Source: Prorocentrum cordatum (taxonomy: Eukaryota > Sar > Dinophyceae > Prorocentrales > Prorocentraceae). From it: 64,000 nt of DNA. The notes under the pieces were generated by a model. It made no database searches. It was not told the origin of the DNA and worked only from the letters and a program-made list of their open reading frames with translations. This document shows, piece after piece, positions 44,812 to 55,143 of the stretch (position 1 is the stretch's first letter; the number at the start of each line of letters is the position of its first letter). The DNA is taken from NCBI GenBank assembly GCA_963575745.1, contig CAUYUJ010014183.1, positions 1,003,450-1,067,449 on the forward strand, written 5' to 3'. A program made the position numbers and the translations under genes.

Positions 44812-44935
44812 GATCGATCTCACTATCGATCTCACTATCTATATCACTATCGATCTCTTGATCGATCTCACGATCACGCAATCGATCTCGCTATCGATCT
44901 CACTACCGATCTCACAACTGATGTCACGAGCTACC
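44812..44935 (+). repeat. GATCTCACTATC tandem repeat
   Basis: About nine units of 12-14 bases (CGATCTCACTATCG and variants) directly follow the telomere-like tract. Confidence 0.9.
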
Positions 44936-44959
44936 GTCGAGACACCGCGGCGGGACACC

Positions 44960-45110
44960 GGGAGTCACTGACGGGGCGCAACGCGCAACCGACGGGGCAC
45001 CCCGCGCCACCGACGCAGCACCCCGCGACACAAACGGGGCACCCCCGTGCCACTGACAGGGCACCCCGACACGCGCCACCGAGGGGACACCCCGCCACCG
45101 CGTGCAGGGG
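44960..45110 (+). repeat. Degenerate CACCGACGGGGCACCCCG repeat
   Basis: Six or so units of about 20-27 bases sharing GGGGCACCCCG and GCCACYGAC. Confidence 0.8.
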
Positions 45111-45467
45111 GGGGGGCGGAGAGGCGGACAACCGGCTCCACAGCCCCTGGCCACGGCGGCACCATTCCTCCCGCGCGCCCACGCAGCTTCGCCTCGCCCG
45201 CACGCACGACACGAACATGAAGCCAAAATCGATGTCCAGGTGGGGGCTCCGTTCCACTCTGATCTCACCCCCAACCTCCGATTGTTGTCATGGCTCGACG
45301 GGGACTTGGCTCGGCAGGGGGGGGGGCCTTTCCGCGCCGCGCCGCAGCTCGCTCAGGCGCCCCCGCCGCCGGGCCAGCTCGTCGTCGGAGGCGCGTAGCT
45401 GCGATCGCAGGCGCTCCGCCTCGTCGCCGAAGGCGGAGGGGGGGAGCGAGGTATGGGGGAAGAGATG
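45111..45467. other. No feature recognised
   Basis: GC-rich spacer with compositional frames only. Confidence 0.5.
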
Positions 45468-45568
45468 GAGAGAGAGAGAGAGATGGGGTGAGTGAGAGAG
45501 AGAGAGAGAGAGAAAACAAAAAAAGAGAGAGAGCGAGATATGAAGAGAGAGAGAGAGAGAGAGAGAAA
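45468..45568 (+). repeat. (GA)n microsatellite
   Basis: GA dinucleotides with short interruptions (AAAACAAAAAAAG, CGATATGAA). Confidence 0.95.
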
Positions 45569-45659
45569 GCGATAGTACGCAACACAGCGTTCCGAATATC
45601 TGCATCCTGAAGGTAGCACGCGGGCACTAGAGGGCCTCACGAGGTTGATGGGAGAGGGG

Positions 45660-46370
45660 AAGGAGGCGCAGGAGAAGGTGCAGGAGGAGGAATATGAGGA
45701 AGGACAAGAGAGAGGAAGGACAAGCTAGGTGCGCTCGCGCAACATCTGACATCCTACTCCTCCCAGCCATGTCTTCCTATTGCGCAGCTGGCCCCCCGAA
45801 GACATCATCGTACCGTGCGCAGTTGGATAAAAGTAGCTGTGTACATTGGAGGAGGGGGAGGAGGAGAAAAAGGAGGAGGAAGAGGAGGAGGAGAGGGAAG
45901 AAGAGGATGATGAGGAAGAGGAGGAGGAGGAGGAGGAGGAGAGAACGAGGAAACGGAGGAGGAGGAAGAGGAGGAGGAGGAGGCAGGAAGAATGGGAACA
46001 GCAGCAGCAGCAGCAGTGGGAGAAGCGGAAGGGGCGAGAGGACCAGAGGAAGGCGGAGGAGGGGAACGGAGCGGGGAGTCCACGAAAGTGGCCCGCGCTG
46101 GGGCGAGAGCGGCATTCGGAACGACGAGGGCGAAGCGCCGATCCTGAAATGTGGCGAGAAGAGGAAGCGAGAGGAAAGAGGAAGACGGGGAGGAGGAGGA
46201 GGATGAGGAGGAGCCGGAGGAGGAGATGGAGGAGGAGGAAACGGAGGAGGATGAGGAGGAGGAGGAGGGGGGGAAGGAGGAGGAGAGAGGACGACAGAGG
46301 AGGACGACAGAGGAGGCCGACAGAGGAGGAGGAGAAGGAGTCAATAGGAAGAGGGGGGAGGAGGAAACGT
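45660..46370 (+). repeat. GGA/GAA-rich purine tract
   Basis: Nearly pure purine on the plus strand for most of 45845-46345, with a CAG run near 45998-46016. Glu/Arg-rich frames here are compositional. Confidence 0.9.
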
Positions 46371-46864
46371 CAAACGAATGAAGATGGCAAGGCCATCCCG
46401 GCAGCTGCGCCCGCAAGCGCTCCTCATGGTCGCCAGCATCGGGCGGGGAAGAGGGGAAGACCGGGGAGACTAAAAGAGAGTCGTTGTATGTTTTTTTTTG
46501 GGGGGGGGCGTGAACTTGCCCGACAAAGCCGTCAAACCAATGACGGGCGTAATCCGCCGACCCTCCTTACTGGGATCTCCAAACATTTGCTCCGCAAAAA
46601 CATCAACGCGGAGTCAACTCGCGCGCGTGCTGCCCGCAGCACAAGTCACATGGAAAGCGATCGCCAAAGAGATACGCAACCCCAACCGAAGGGTGTGGAG
46701 GTCGATAATGTGCTTCGCGGCGCCGTACCACCCATGCCGAAGCAGCGACCGAAGAGTACTGTCGCAGCGCAACCCCAGCAGAGACGCCACATGCCCGCGA
46801 GGGCAGGCCGACGGCCAACTTAGGAGGGCAGGAGGGAGGAGAGTATTTTTCCAGCGCGACAATA
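46371..46864. other. No feature recognised
   Basis: No motif is seen between the purine tract and the diverged A-type repeat. Confidence 0.5.
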
Positions 46865-46975
46865 AGCCAAGGAAAAGCAGGATGCTTGAAGTGAGCCAAC
46901 ACATCCTCGAACCTATATACGGTCATGGCTCTGCAATGGCAGGGTGCGCATGTCAAGGAATACCTCTTGAAGGCG
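46865..46975 (-). repeat. Diverged copy of the A repeat of the tyrosine-recombinase element
   Basis: The CACATCCTCGAACCTATATA region aligns loosely with CACATCCTGGAAGCGATATG of 47571-47590. The minus-strand peptides share the pattern A-x-D/T-x-Y/H-R-F-x-D-V-x-H. It may belong to an older, overlapping element copy. Confidence 0.4.
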
Positions 46976-47340
46976 GCGCGCGTGTCCAGAGTGAATCGTA
47001 CAATGGACAATGTAGCTGCAAGTTTGGACTGTGCCTGGGCAGCAGGCGGATATGGTAAGGGATGGGAAGGAAAGGGAGGGAGCATAATAATGGAAGGGAA
47101 AACAAAAGGACCGAAACTAACGCAGACACGAGGCCACGGCCGATCTGTTGAAGCGCTGTCAGTGCATCCCAAAACGATTTGGCCGATCATTCATAGAAGC
47201 GGGCATCACAGAACAGCAGACACGGAACACCAGCACAGAAACTCGCAGCACGTAGGAGCATACCGCCGAATTGCTAGCATGCCGCAGCTGCGGGACCAGC
47301 TGAGGGCGGATGAAGTATACAGAACAAGAGAACAACTCCC

Positions 47341-47467
47341 ACCCAGCGCGCACTTCTGCAGGCCAACCTTACGGCAACGTCTGTTCGCTTGCATTGTCCA
47401 ACCACGTGTTGGGAGTTGCTCGCGTCCAAAGGGGGGTGCCGCGCAACAAAAACAATCAAACGACCTC
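47341..47467 (-). repeat. Split direct repeat B2
   Basis: Outer B copy, 306 bp from B1. The 61 bases between B2 and the A2 homology (47468-47528) have no second copy in A1. Confidence 0.78.
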
Positions 47468-47528
47468 CTGAGAAGCAGAGCGAACAGACCAGCACCTTTA
47501 CAAGCTCAAGGGTGGGCGTGCAAGGCTG

Positions 47529-47646
47529 AGCACAAAAAGGCCAGGATATGGAGAGGAAGCAATGCCCCACATCCTGGAAGCGATATGCATCGACGGCCTG
47601 CTCTCTGGCGCCAGAGGGGAAAGACATGCACGCGTCAGATATCCCC
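47529..47646 (-). repeat. Split direct repeat A2
   Basis: Second copy of A, lying between the two B copies, as expected for a split-direct-repeat terminus. Confidence 0.8.
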
Positions 47647-47770
47647 ACCCAGCGCACACTTCTGCAGACCAACCTCACGACAATGTTTGTTCGCTTGCAT
47701 TGTCCAGCCACGCGCTGCGAGGTGCTCGCGTTCAAAAGGGACGCCGTCCAAAAGACAATCAAACGACCTC
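47647..47770 (-). repeat. Split direct repeat B1
   Basis: About 124 bases with roughly 82 percent identity to B2 (47341-47467). Shared phrases are CACTTCTGCAG, GTTCGCTTGCATTGTCCA and CAATCAAACGACCTC. Confidence 0.8.
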
Positions 47771-47896
47771 AAAGCATCTTCCGAAGATCACTCCTGGCCA
47801 TGAGGCCGTCATGCGCAACAGGGCACGGCGCATTGAGAAGATTCTGCATTCCCGGCAGGCCTTAGCAAGCACCGGCGAGAAATCGGGCGGATAAGG

Positions 47897-48560
47897 CTAA
47901 GCCGCCTTGGCCCAAAAGGCGCCATTCGGCGTCTCCACCTCTAGCGGCTTGCGCGGCCGGCGCGAGGAGGAGCAGGGGCCGCGTGAAGTGAATTTGCGGC
48001 GGTCTAGAGCGTCCAAGTTCAGATGCGCATATATTGCCCGAGTCTTCTTCCTCCACGCGGCGCCGAAGGCGCAAAAGTCAAAGTCGACAATTTTCGCGCT
48101 GCTCATTCTGACAGCATGTTGTGCCCAACGTGTTTGCCGCACTCACGGTGTCGCGGGGTTCTCGATAGCTGCTGGAAGCCCGCGCTGGGCACGCTCCAAG
48201 AAGAGGCTGAACAAGCACCGAGCCAATCGATATCCCACCATCACCTTCAGTGAGTCAACGGAGGACAGGCCAGGCAGTCCAAGCAGGTTATCGCAATCAC
48301 GCAGTGCCAGGGGCCCGCTGTCTGTTCCGAGCCATCAACCGCGAGCTACATGGCATGCCGAGCCAGACGCCCTGCGATCGATTGCCGCGGAGCCATCCGC
48401 GCACCTGGCGCTGTGCGCTCCGCTTGGAGAGGTCAGCCAGCATGGGCTCGTGCTCCACATCGAGCTCGAAGACGCGAGGCGCGAGGCGGGGGGCTAAGCT
48501 TCGCCGCAGCGCCCGCGACCAGTTCCCAGAGCCACTGAAGATCTCCAGGTACACCTTCGA
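47897..48560 (-). pseudogene. C5-methyltransferase-like domain carried by the retroelement
   Basis: Motif I, KVYLEIFSGSGNWSRAL, and an acidic loop ELDVEHEP..ADL fit a SAM-binding Rossmann fold. GMPCSS occupies the place of the catalytic Pro-Cys (motif IV), and IENPATP that of the ENV motif VI. These parts are spread over at least three frames (48707-48297, about 48297-48145, 48142-47897), so the gene is broken. The C-terminal segment VDFDFCAFGAAWRKKTRAIY matches the tail I recall for dinoflagellate retroelement methyltransferases. It directly follows the recombinase, probably as the end of one polyprotein. A SAM-dependent methyltransferase of another specificity remains possible. Confidence 0.6.
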
Positions 48561-48583
48561 GCCGGACGCGTGGGTCCACGAGC

Positions 48584-49556
48584 TCAATTGCTGCATGGAG
48601 CAGCGCCAATAATCACCGCGCTTTGCATGGCCTGAGCAAGCTGCAGGGGCCGCGGGCATTGGAGCTGCAACTGAACTCGCTTTCCCACTGCGTATCTTTC
48701 GGGACATCGGTCCGCCTCCCAGCGGCCCCGCTTATTGATGTCGCCGAACTCCCGAGCGTTGGTCAGCATCTTGTGGCTAGCCCCTCCATGACGCAGCTGG
48801 CATAGAGCACAGGGGGGGGCCCGGCGCCTTCAGCTGCAGGGCGGCCCCGGCCTGATTGGGCGCGCGAGCCCATCCCCGCATGTCCAGCATGAGCAGAGGC
48901 TGCTCGGCGCTGCGGCCGTCCACCAGGCGGTCCAGGACGCGGTCCACCCAGCTGAACTCGGGGTGGTCGTGGTCCAGCAGCAGGCTGACGTCGTGGCCCT
49001 CGGTCTTGGATCGCGCCTGCATTTCGGCAGGGAACAGCAGGATGGGGCACTTGCTCAAGTGCCGCGGTCCGGATTTCACCGGCCGCGCGACTGATCTCAC
49101 TCGGAGCGACAGCAGCTCTGACGGCCAAAGGTCGAGCGCGAACGTCAGGACGACCGCCTTGGCAGCCGCCACAGAGCCGTTCGCCGCCAACCAACTGGCC
49201 ATCCACGGGGCCACCGACCAGGGCAAGGGCAGTCGCGCCCTCGGTGGAGCCAGCGCCCGCCAGCCCTTCAGCGCCCCCTGCGCGAGGGGGAGGTTGCGCA
49301 GCTTCGGCAGCAAGTCGAGCCTGAACTGGGCCACCGCCGCCGCCAGCTTCGCCCCGTGGGGTACGTCGTGCCCGTCGAAGAAGAGCCAATTGAAATGCTC
49401 CAGCAACGCCTCCTCCAGGCTCGGGATCGTCTCCACCGGAAGACGGGCGGGCGCCGCCCAGGCCAGGAAGGCGCGGCACCGTGTCTGGTAGTCCAGAACC
49501 GTCGGGCCCCCCGCAGCACGCAGCTCCAGGAAAGACCGCTGGCCCGCCCCTCGCTA
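48584..49556 (-). pseudogene. Tyrosine recombinase domain, first catalytic Arg replaced by Trp
   Basis: The main frame runs from just after a TAG near 49556 through SFLELRAAGGPTVLDYQTR, HFNWLFFDGHDVPHGAK and ALKGWRALAPPRARLPLPW to LDLWPSELLSLRV. The family pattern there is LRPSELL. The first catalytic Arg is TGG (49125-49127), one C-to-T change from CGG. The C-terminal part is in another frame (48800-48584), with QLRHGGASHKM (the conserved R-H), then NKRGRWEADRCPERYAV, which contains the putative catalytic Tyr. A frameshift separates the two near 48805. A working enzyme would join circular or linear cDNA into the genome through a 3'-phosphotyrosine intermediate. Confidence 0.75.
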
Positions 49557-49854
49557 GCGGACGCCTTCTGGGAATTTCGCCCACCGTCGGCGAGCTCGGG
49601 GCGCAAGGTCCAGCGGCTCGGCTGCCTGCGGCCCCGCAGCCGCGAGGGCGGTCCCAGGCGGCGGCGGTCCCCTGGAGGTCGAGGCCCTCCCAACAGGGGC
49701 CCCATGGCGCTTCCGCTTCGAGCCCGGGCGGGGGGCCGAAGGGGCGCAGCTGCCGGGGCCCGTCGGGCCCGGCAGCTGAGGCGAGGCTCTCTCCAAGCGC
49801 AGCGCTGGCGGCAGGGCCCTATTGGGTGCAATTCGACCACCCGGACGTGCCGTC

Positions 49855-50520
49855 TTAGGCATGCCCCGCGCCAGGCAGGTTCCCGGTGGCGCGGTTGGCG
49901 GAATTCCGCCCGGAGGGCACCCGGCGCCAGAGGAAGGCGGCGCCGCTCACCAGCGAAAGGGCGGCCAGCTGGTGGCGGACTCGGCCCATCTCCCGCCGCG
50001 ACGAGGGCCCCTTGGTGACCGCGAGAACCACTCCATGCAGTCGCTCAAGCATAAATCGCACGGGGTTGAAGGATGATAGTCGCCGAAGAATGCGGCGCGC
50101 AGCCGCGGCCATCCCGCGACCTTCGAGAACGACCTGCTGTTCCGAACGATTCCACCGGCGCGACACGACGGGTCACCATCCCCTCGCCCAGATCTCGTTC
50201 GGGATTTCGGGGATCACCAACTGTGGCCCTCTGTCCTCGTTCATCTCCTCCACCTCGGACTCGATCGGGGCCACCCGTTCCTCCTTGCCCTCCTTCCTCC
50301 CCTTCGAACTGGACGATCGACTCGGGTGCAGAGGGCGCGCTGGGCGTCTGAGACTTTAGGTTGCGTGAGCGATGCGAAACCTCCGGCTCCTGAGACGTGC
50401 TAGATCTCCATCGCTCATTGTATCGCGACAGCTCTAGAGCGACGGCCGACGACGAGGCCCTCTGAGTGACGCCCGCGCCCCGCCGGGACGAATCAACCAT
50501 TGCGGGCGCGTCATCGAACA
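49855..50520 (-). pseudogene. RNase H domain of the tyrosine-recombinase element, catalytic residues lost
   Basis: The first motif MVDSSRRGAGV (Asp at 50492-50494) follows the reverse transcriptase in the same frame. The remainder lies in a second frame (50166-49855), with VVLEGRGMAAAARRI, LAVTKGPSSRRE and WRRVPSGRNSANRAT. Compared with the usual pattern, the Asp expected before LAV is Val, and the final N-S-A-D is N-S-A-N. The last change is explained by G to A at a CpG (GCCGAC to GCCAAC). The order RT-RNase H-recombinase is typical of Ngaro and DIRS elements. Confidence 0.65.
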
Positions 50521-51904
50521 TACTGCCAGCGCCCCGACAACAGAATACGACCATGTTTGAACACCATCGCAATTCTCGAAGACAAAAGAGCCATGGCCTC
50601 GCTGCGCGCCCACCGCACTGCGAGGCAGAAGCGCGCAGAGAAATGATACAGGACGAAAGCTCTCGACGGATCAGAGCACGTGAAGTGCAGCGCGATACCG
50701 CGCGGGCGATGGTTTTGCCGGGCCCGAAGCCTCTCCGGCGCAACTCCAGAAAAGCCAGCCTCAATATCCACCGCAGAGCAGGGCTCAAGCAGATGATCGG
50801 GGACTTCTCATCGAACTGCCAGCCCGGCGCCGCGGCCCCAAAGCTGCGCTCAACTCCGTGGGTCGGCAAGCCCGCTGCCTTGAGCTGAGCGCCCGCGTCC
50901 CGGGCAGCAGCGCGAGCGACTTCCTGGTTCGTCGACAAGCTGAGCGCATTGTCCACATGCTCCGTATGAGTTGCCCCGTCAGTGGCCTGAGGCGCAGGTT
51001 GACGGCCCGCGGAGCGGTTCGAGACAGTGAGCTGCGGCACCTGCAGGGCGGTCGCTTCCAGCATGGTCTGGCACATCCAGAGGCTCGAGGCAAGGGGCAA
51101 ACCATGGGCGGACATCGGAAGCGCGGGTAGATCACCGCCCCGCTGAGCTGGCGCCCGTCTGCGGCCCGGTTCAGCAACCGGGCAGCGCGAAGTAACGGCG
51201 AAACTGCGGCGGGAGTGGCATCGCGTAGAAGGCGTCGGCCAAGTCGACCTCAGCCATCGCGATGGGCTCGCCTCCGTCAAGGTGGGGACCTGCGAAGCTC
51301 GCGCCTGAAGCCAGGGCAACCTTGTCGGGGACCTGGAAGAGCAGGGATGTGTGTTTGCCGTCCAGGATGAGCCGTAACTTTCTTGATTTCTTAAAAACGA
51401 AGAAGAGACCCATGCTGCGGGACTTGTCAGCGCAGTAGTCGATGAGGTTCCGGCGATCAGGGACCCGCAGCAGCTGGACATGCAGCTCAGGGTTCCGGAG
51501 TGCCGGGTCGGTGCACAGCTTCCGCGGGCCTCCGGACTCAACGCGAGCCCGACCCTCGGACTGGGGCAACATCAGATCATGAAACCGCTCGGCTATCTTC
51601 GCGGCCAGCCCCCCCCCCCCCCCCAGCGCGTCAAGCGGCGCTGGCTTGAAGCCCTCGTCTGGGAGTGAGAGGCTGTTGATATTATCCAAGTCGAGCGGAG
51701 CGACCGTGGCACTCTCACTACACTAAGAACTCGGAGCTCCTCCAAGGACCCTGAGCCAGTCAGCCCCTCCGTGGGCCTGCCGAACCGCCGCGCAGCGTCT
51801 CGCGCGATGTCTAGGGCTCGCCGCTGACCCGCAGAGACTGACTGAGGGGGGCCATCCTCGCGGCAGGGCTGGCCAGCGCACAGCTCGTTGAGGGCGCGGA
51901 CCAC
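50500..51904 (-). pseudogene. Reverse transcriptase domain of the tyrosine-recombinase element, frameshifted
   Basis: A linker with ALNELCAGQ is read in one frame (51904-51730). The finger and palm regions lie in a second (51710-51171), with GLFFVFKKSRKLRLILDGKH and motif A EVDLADAFYAMPLP (D149 of that frame). About 25 residues with DGRQLSGAVIYPRFRCPPM lie in a third (51177-51100). The rest is in a fourth segment (about 51130 onward), with HGLPLASSLWMCQ and the motif C equivalent HVDN at 50948-50959. The YVDN form of the catalytic box is usual for this family as I recall it. At least three frame changes make it non-functional. The polymerase would have copied element RNA to DNA. Confidence 0.75.
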
Positions 51905-52263
51905 ATCTGCCGCCGCGCAGTCGCCTGCGCGCCCTTGAAGTGCTCGTCGCCAGCAAGCGGCGGGCCACCGCTGCTGGGCCCTTCTCTCAAGACGCGTGGG
52001 CCACCGAGGGGAGGCGGCCCGCGCGGCGGCGCGCCCGTCGCGATCGCAAGGCCCGCTGCTCCTCGCGGGCCTTGCGCACTTGCTGCAGCGCCGAAGCGCC
52101 CCTCTCCGCCTCCTCTGCCACGTGCTCGAGGAGCAGAGGGCATGTCATGTTCTCGCCGCGGTCCTGGCTGAGACCAGTGAGGGCGGCGCTTTCATCGACG
52201 AAGCCGAAGCTGCGCGGGCTGCGACGGCCTCCCCCGCCACGGACGCGGCCCTTGGACTTTTTA
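51905..52263 (-). pseudogene. Linker between gag-like and reverse transcriptase regions
   Basis: A basic stretch in the +1 frame (52313-51987), with EEAERGASALQQVRKAREEQ, looks helical and probably continues the polyprotein. From about 51990 to 51905 no frame is clearly the coding one. Confidence 0.4.
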
Positions 52264-53740
52264 TTATTTTTCTTTTTTGTCGTCTCCATCGCCACCGCAC
52301 TCGGCAGCGCCAAGGCCGCCGTGGTGAGGATCCCTGTCCATCACATCGGCGTACTCATACATTTGGCACTTCCGAACGATCTGCTCTACAGCTGCGATGT
52401 TCGGCAGATCGAGGCCGTCCCAACACGCCATCGTGTAGGTGGCTCCCATTCCCGCCTCGCTCACGCCGCAGTCGTCCGCCGCCATGTTCAGGGTGGACTT
52501 CCAAAGTCTGAAATAGTCCAGTGGTCCACCCTGCCTCCTGTCGATGCACTTGCAGCACCACAACATAGCGCGGGGCCCAGGGATGAGCCAATCCACGAAA
52601 CTCTCCTCCGAGAAGGTGGCGACTGCGTCGCGCCACTGGCAGACCAGCCTCCCTCCAGGCACAACAGGATTCGCGAGGATCCCCAGCAGCCTGGCGCCCG
52701 AAGCGGCCTCCCGCCCAGCGTACTCCTGAATCGACCACGAGATCGTGCAGATGGCGGCCCGCGAGCCATCCGCCAGCGGCATCAGCCCCACGGGGCCCTT
52801 CAGCTCGGAGCCCGCAGGCGGGTTCACGACTGTCCCCCGCGCGCCAGCAGCGGTTGTGGTTGACTCTACGAGTGCCCACGCAGCCGCGGCACCAGCGCCA
52901 GCTGCCGCGCCCAGGGCAGGAAGTGCACCCGCTGCCGGCGCCGGGGCGGGCGCACCCAGTTCCTCACCAGCGGCACCCGCTGCAAGACCAGGTGCGGGAC
53001 CCGCTCCAGCTGCCACCAGAGCCGCTGCCCGCGCCCCAACGCCGCCATCCGCCGCCACCAACCCTCCAGCAAGAGGTGCACCAGGGATCGCTCCCCCGAA
53101 CATCAGCGGGATCAGCACACGCCCATCAGGTCCAGGAAGGCAAAGCCGTTGGCGATCTGCTGCCAGGGCCGATGAACAATAGTCTAGGGCCGTCTGGTCA
53201 ATCAGCTGCTTCTCAGCCAATCAGTAGGAGTTCGCCGCACGAGCCCCAAGAGGATAGGACGCGCGATTTTCCGCGAATCGCACGGCTATGATGTCTGCGC
53301 CCTCGCAAGAGTAGCTTCCCTCGTAGATGTCCGTGTCGACGGTGCAGATCAGAACTACGAAGGGTGAGGCGTGATCAGTCGGCGCCCTCACCCGACGCCC
53401 CAAAATCAGCCGCTGGTGCCACAATGGCTCGCCTTCGTATCGAACCCATGCCCACTGGCGCATCTCCGGTGGCGCCGGTTCCGCCAGTGCCACGAGCTGA
53501 GCGGCCAGCATCGCGACGACGCCAGGCTAGGACGGCAGCTCCCCACGAGCCGTACAGGTATCACAACACCAGACCCACGAACAGCACCTCGTTCACCAGC
53601 ACCACGATCCAGAACGACGAGGGTGCAGGCTCGTCCGATGCCTCCGCACTGGAGGGAAGCAGCGTCGCTGGCGCTGGCGATCCTCCCGGACACGCGGGAC
53701 AGCCTGGGCACGGAGGGCAAGCCGCACAGCTCGGGAAAGC
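52264..53740 (-). pseudogene. Gag-like ORF of the tyrosine-recombinase element, with in-frame TGA
   Basis: The 5' part (about 53728-53540, in another frame) encodes a Cys-Pro repeat, SCAACPPCPGCPACPG, then a hydrophobic stretch FWIVVLVNEVLFVGLVL that could cross a membrane. A frame opening with ATG at 53511 runs 96 codons to TGA (53221-53223). The same frame then continues 318 codons to 52264, through an Ala/Pro/Gly-rich linker to a folded-looking C-terminal half with FVDWLIPGPRAMLWCCKC and WDGLDLPNIAAVE. I recall this arrangement from dinoflagellate retroelement proteins. Near the 3' end an A-rich run (CAAAAAAGAAAAATAATAAA) coincides with a switch to the +1 frame (52313-51987), where a basic tail continues. 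It has no catalytic role; it is probably the RNA-binding or particle protein. Confidence 0.6.
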
Positions 53741-53867
53741 CGGCACGCCGGGATGGTCACTGACGGGCAGCGCTGCAGGTTGCCACCCCGAAGGTATGCC
53801 AGCCCAGCCTGCCAAGCGTACTGTGCCGCAGGCCAAACGAAATCCACTCGCACCGCCCGTTGCGAAT

Positions 53868-53970
53868 TCTTGAGCCCAAAAAGGCCATGCTCCACATCCT
53901 GGAAGCGATGTACATCGACGGCCTGCTCTCTGACGCCAGAGGGGAAAGACGTGCACGCATCATATATGAC
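53868..53970 (-). repeat. Split direct repeat A1
   Basis: Shares with 47529-47646 the phrases CACATCCTGGAAGCGAT, CATCGACGGCCTGCTCTCTG and CGCCAGAGGGGAAAGAC in the same orientation, with about 90 percent identity in the aligned part. It lacks about 20 bases present in A2 after AAAAAGGCCA. Confidence 0.8.
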
Positions 53971-55120
53971 AATCACATTTTGGGCGCACGCACTCGCCAA
54001 TAATTCATGTTACGCGACGCTGCTCCTCAGCTCAGCGGCTGAAAGGGCGAGCCCGAACGGCTAAAGCAGCCCATGGTCGGCCAGAAACGGCTGCAAACAT
54101 CACCGCGCAGTGCCCGTGCAAACAGTAGAAGCGAGGACACATATTCAGGGAGGGAGGAGGAGGGAGGACAAGGGGGGATCAGTGCGAACCACCACGAAAG
54201 GCTTGGATCAATGAATCGCCTGCTCGTCACCGAACGCCATGAAATCGATAGTCAGGGAGTCGGCGTGCCCAGGCCTTAGTGAAGAAACCAAGAAGCGGCT
54301 CAGAAACTCAAATGACCAGTGCCGCGGAGGCGATGCCGAGGAGGGAGGAGAAGGAGGCGGAGGAGGAGAGGGGAACGGGTGAGGCTCCAATGCAGACCGC
54401 GAGCCGAACTCCCAGCTGTTCCGCCCTGGTTCAGATTACACAGTTTCGACCCCAGGAGCGCTGGTGCAAGTCGAAGTGTCCACAGTTCTCGCCCTACTTG
54501 CCCACCCAGGCCTGGAGCTCCAACCGCGCTCACAGGACAGAGGCGCGCGGCTGCCGCGGAGGTGCAACTGCGCACAACACCCTGCGCTGCGCTATACAAC
54601 ACGGGGCCAGGAGGCGTGGGCAGGCAAATGATCAAATCCTGTTCAAATTGTTATGTATGTGTTTCTCATTGCGGCATTTCCGATGTGAGGTGCGTCCAAG
54701 CCTTCCCAAACTTACTCCCATGATCGCCCCAAAACGGCCCAAACAGCTTATGACACACCTCGCGAAACCTCAAACATAGCCAGAAGAGGTTCCACACAAA
54801 CATCAGAGGTTTGTTGTTGTTGTTGTTATTGGAGGGCCAGCTTCGGCGCACCCCCGGAACGCCTGAGCGTGAGCCTAACTTTTAAAGGAAATGCAGCCCG
54901 CTCCGAGGCGAGAGCGCCAGGGCGCCTCTAGGGGGTCCAACAACAAGTCATCTAAAATTGTCGAGCACCCAAGAGTCACAAGCATCAACAAACATTTTAA
55001 GACTGTTCGCTCCGATCTGCTCACGTGTCACTGAATATGCATATCCCAAACCCAGGATACCCGCCATCTTCGTCTTCGATCGTATCCCTAGGAGGATATA
55101 GTCCTTCCCTGCCACGTGTA
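53971..55120. other. No gene recognised
   Basis: Short frames only; a (GTT)n run lies at about 54809-54830. Confidence 0.5.
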
Positions 55121-55143
55121 CTCGTTCCCTGCCACGCGAGCGG

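Larger units (their letters stand above)
47340..53970 (-). mobile_element. Decayed tyrosine-recombinase retrotransposon with methyltransferase-like domain and split direct repeats
   Basis: Read 5' to 3' on the minus strand, the order is repeat A1 (53970-53868), gag-like region, reverse transcriptase, RNase H, tyrosine recombinase, methyltransferase-like domain (ending 47897), repeat B1 (47770-47647), repeat A2 (47646-47529) and repeat B2 (47467-47341). This A1-coding-B1-A2-B2 arrangement is the split-direct-repeat structure of Ngaro-type tyrosine-recombinase elements. The coding part is broken by many frameshifts and at least one in-frame stop, so it is a dead copy. An added methyltransferase is consistent with published reports that dinoflagellate retrotransposons have captured cytosine methyltransferases; assignment to that exact family is my inference. 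Confidence 0.75.

Noticed and set aside
45846-46823. 325-codon Glu/Arg ORF
   Set aside because: Arises from a purine tract; composition only.
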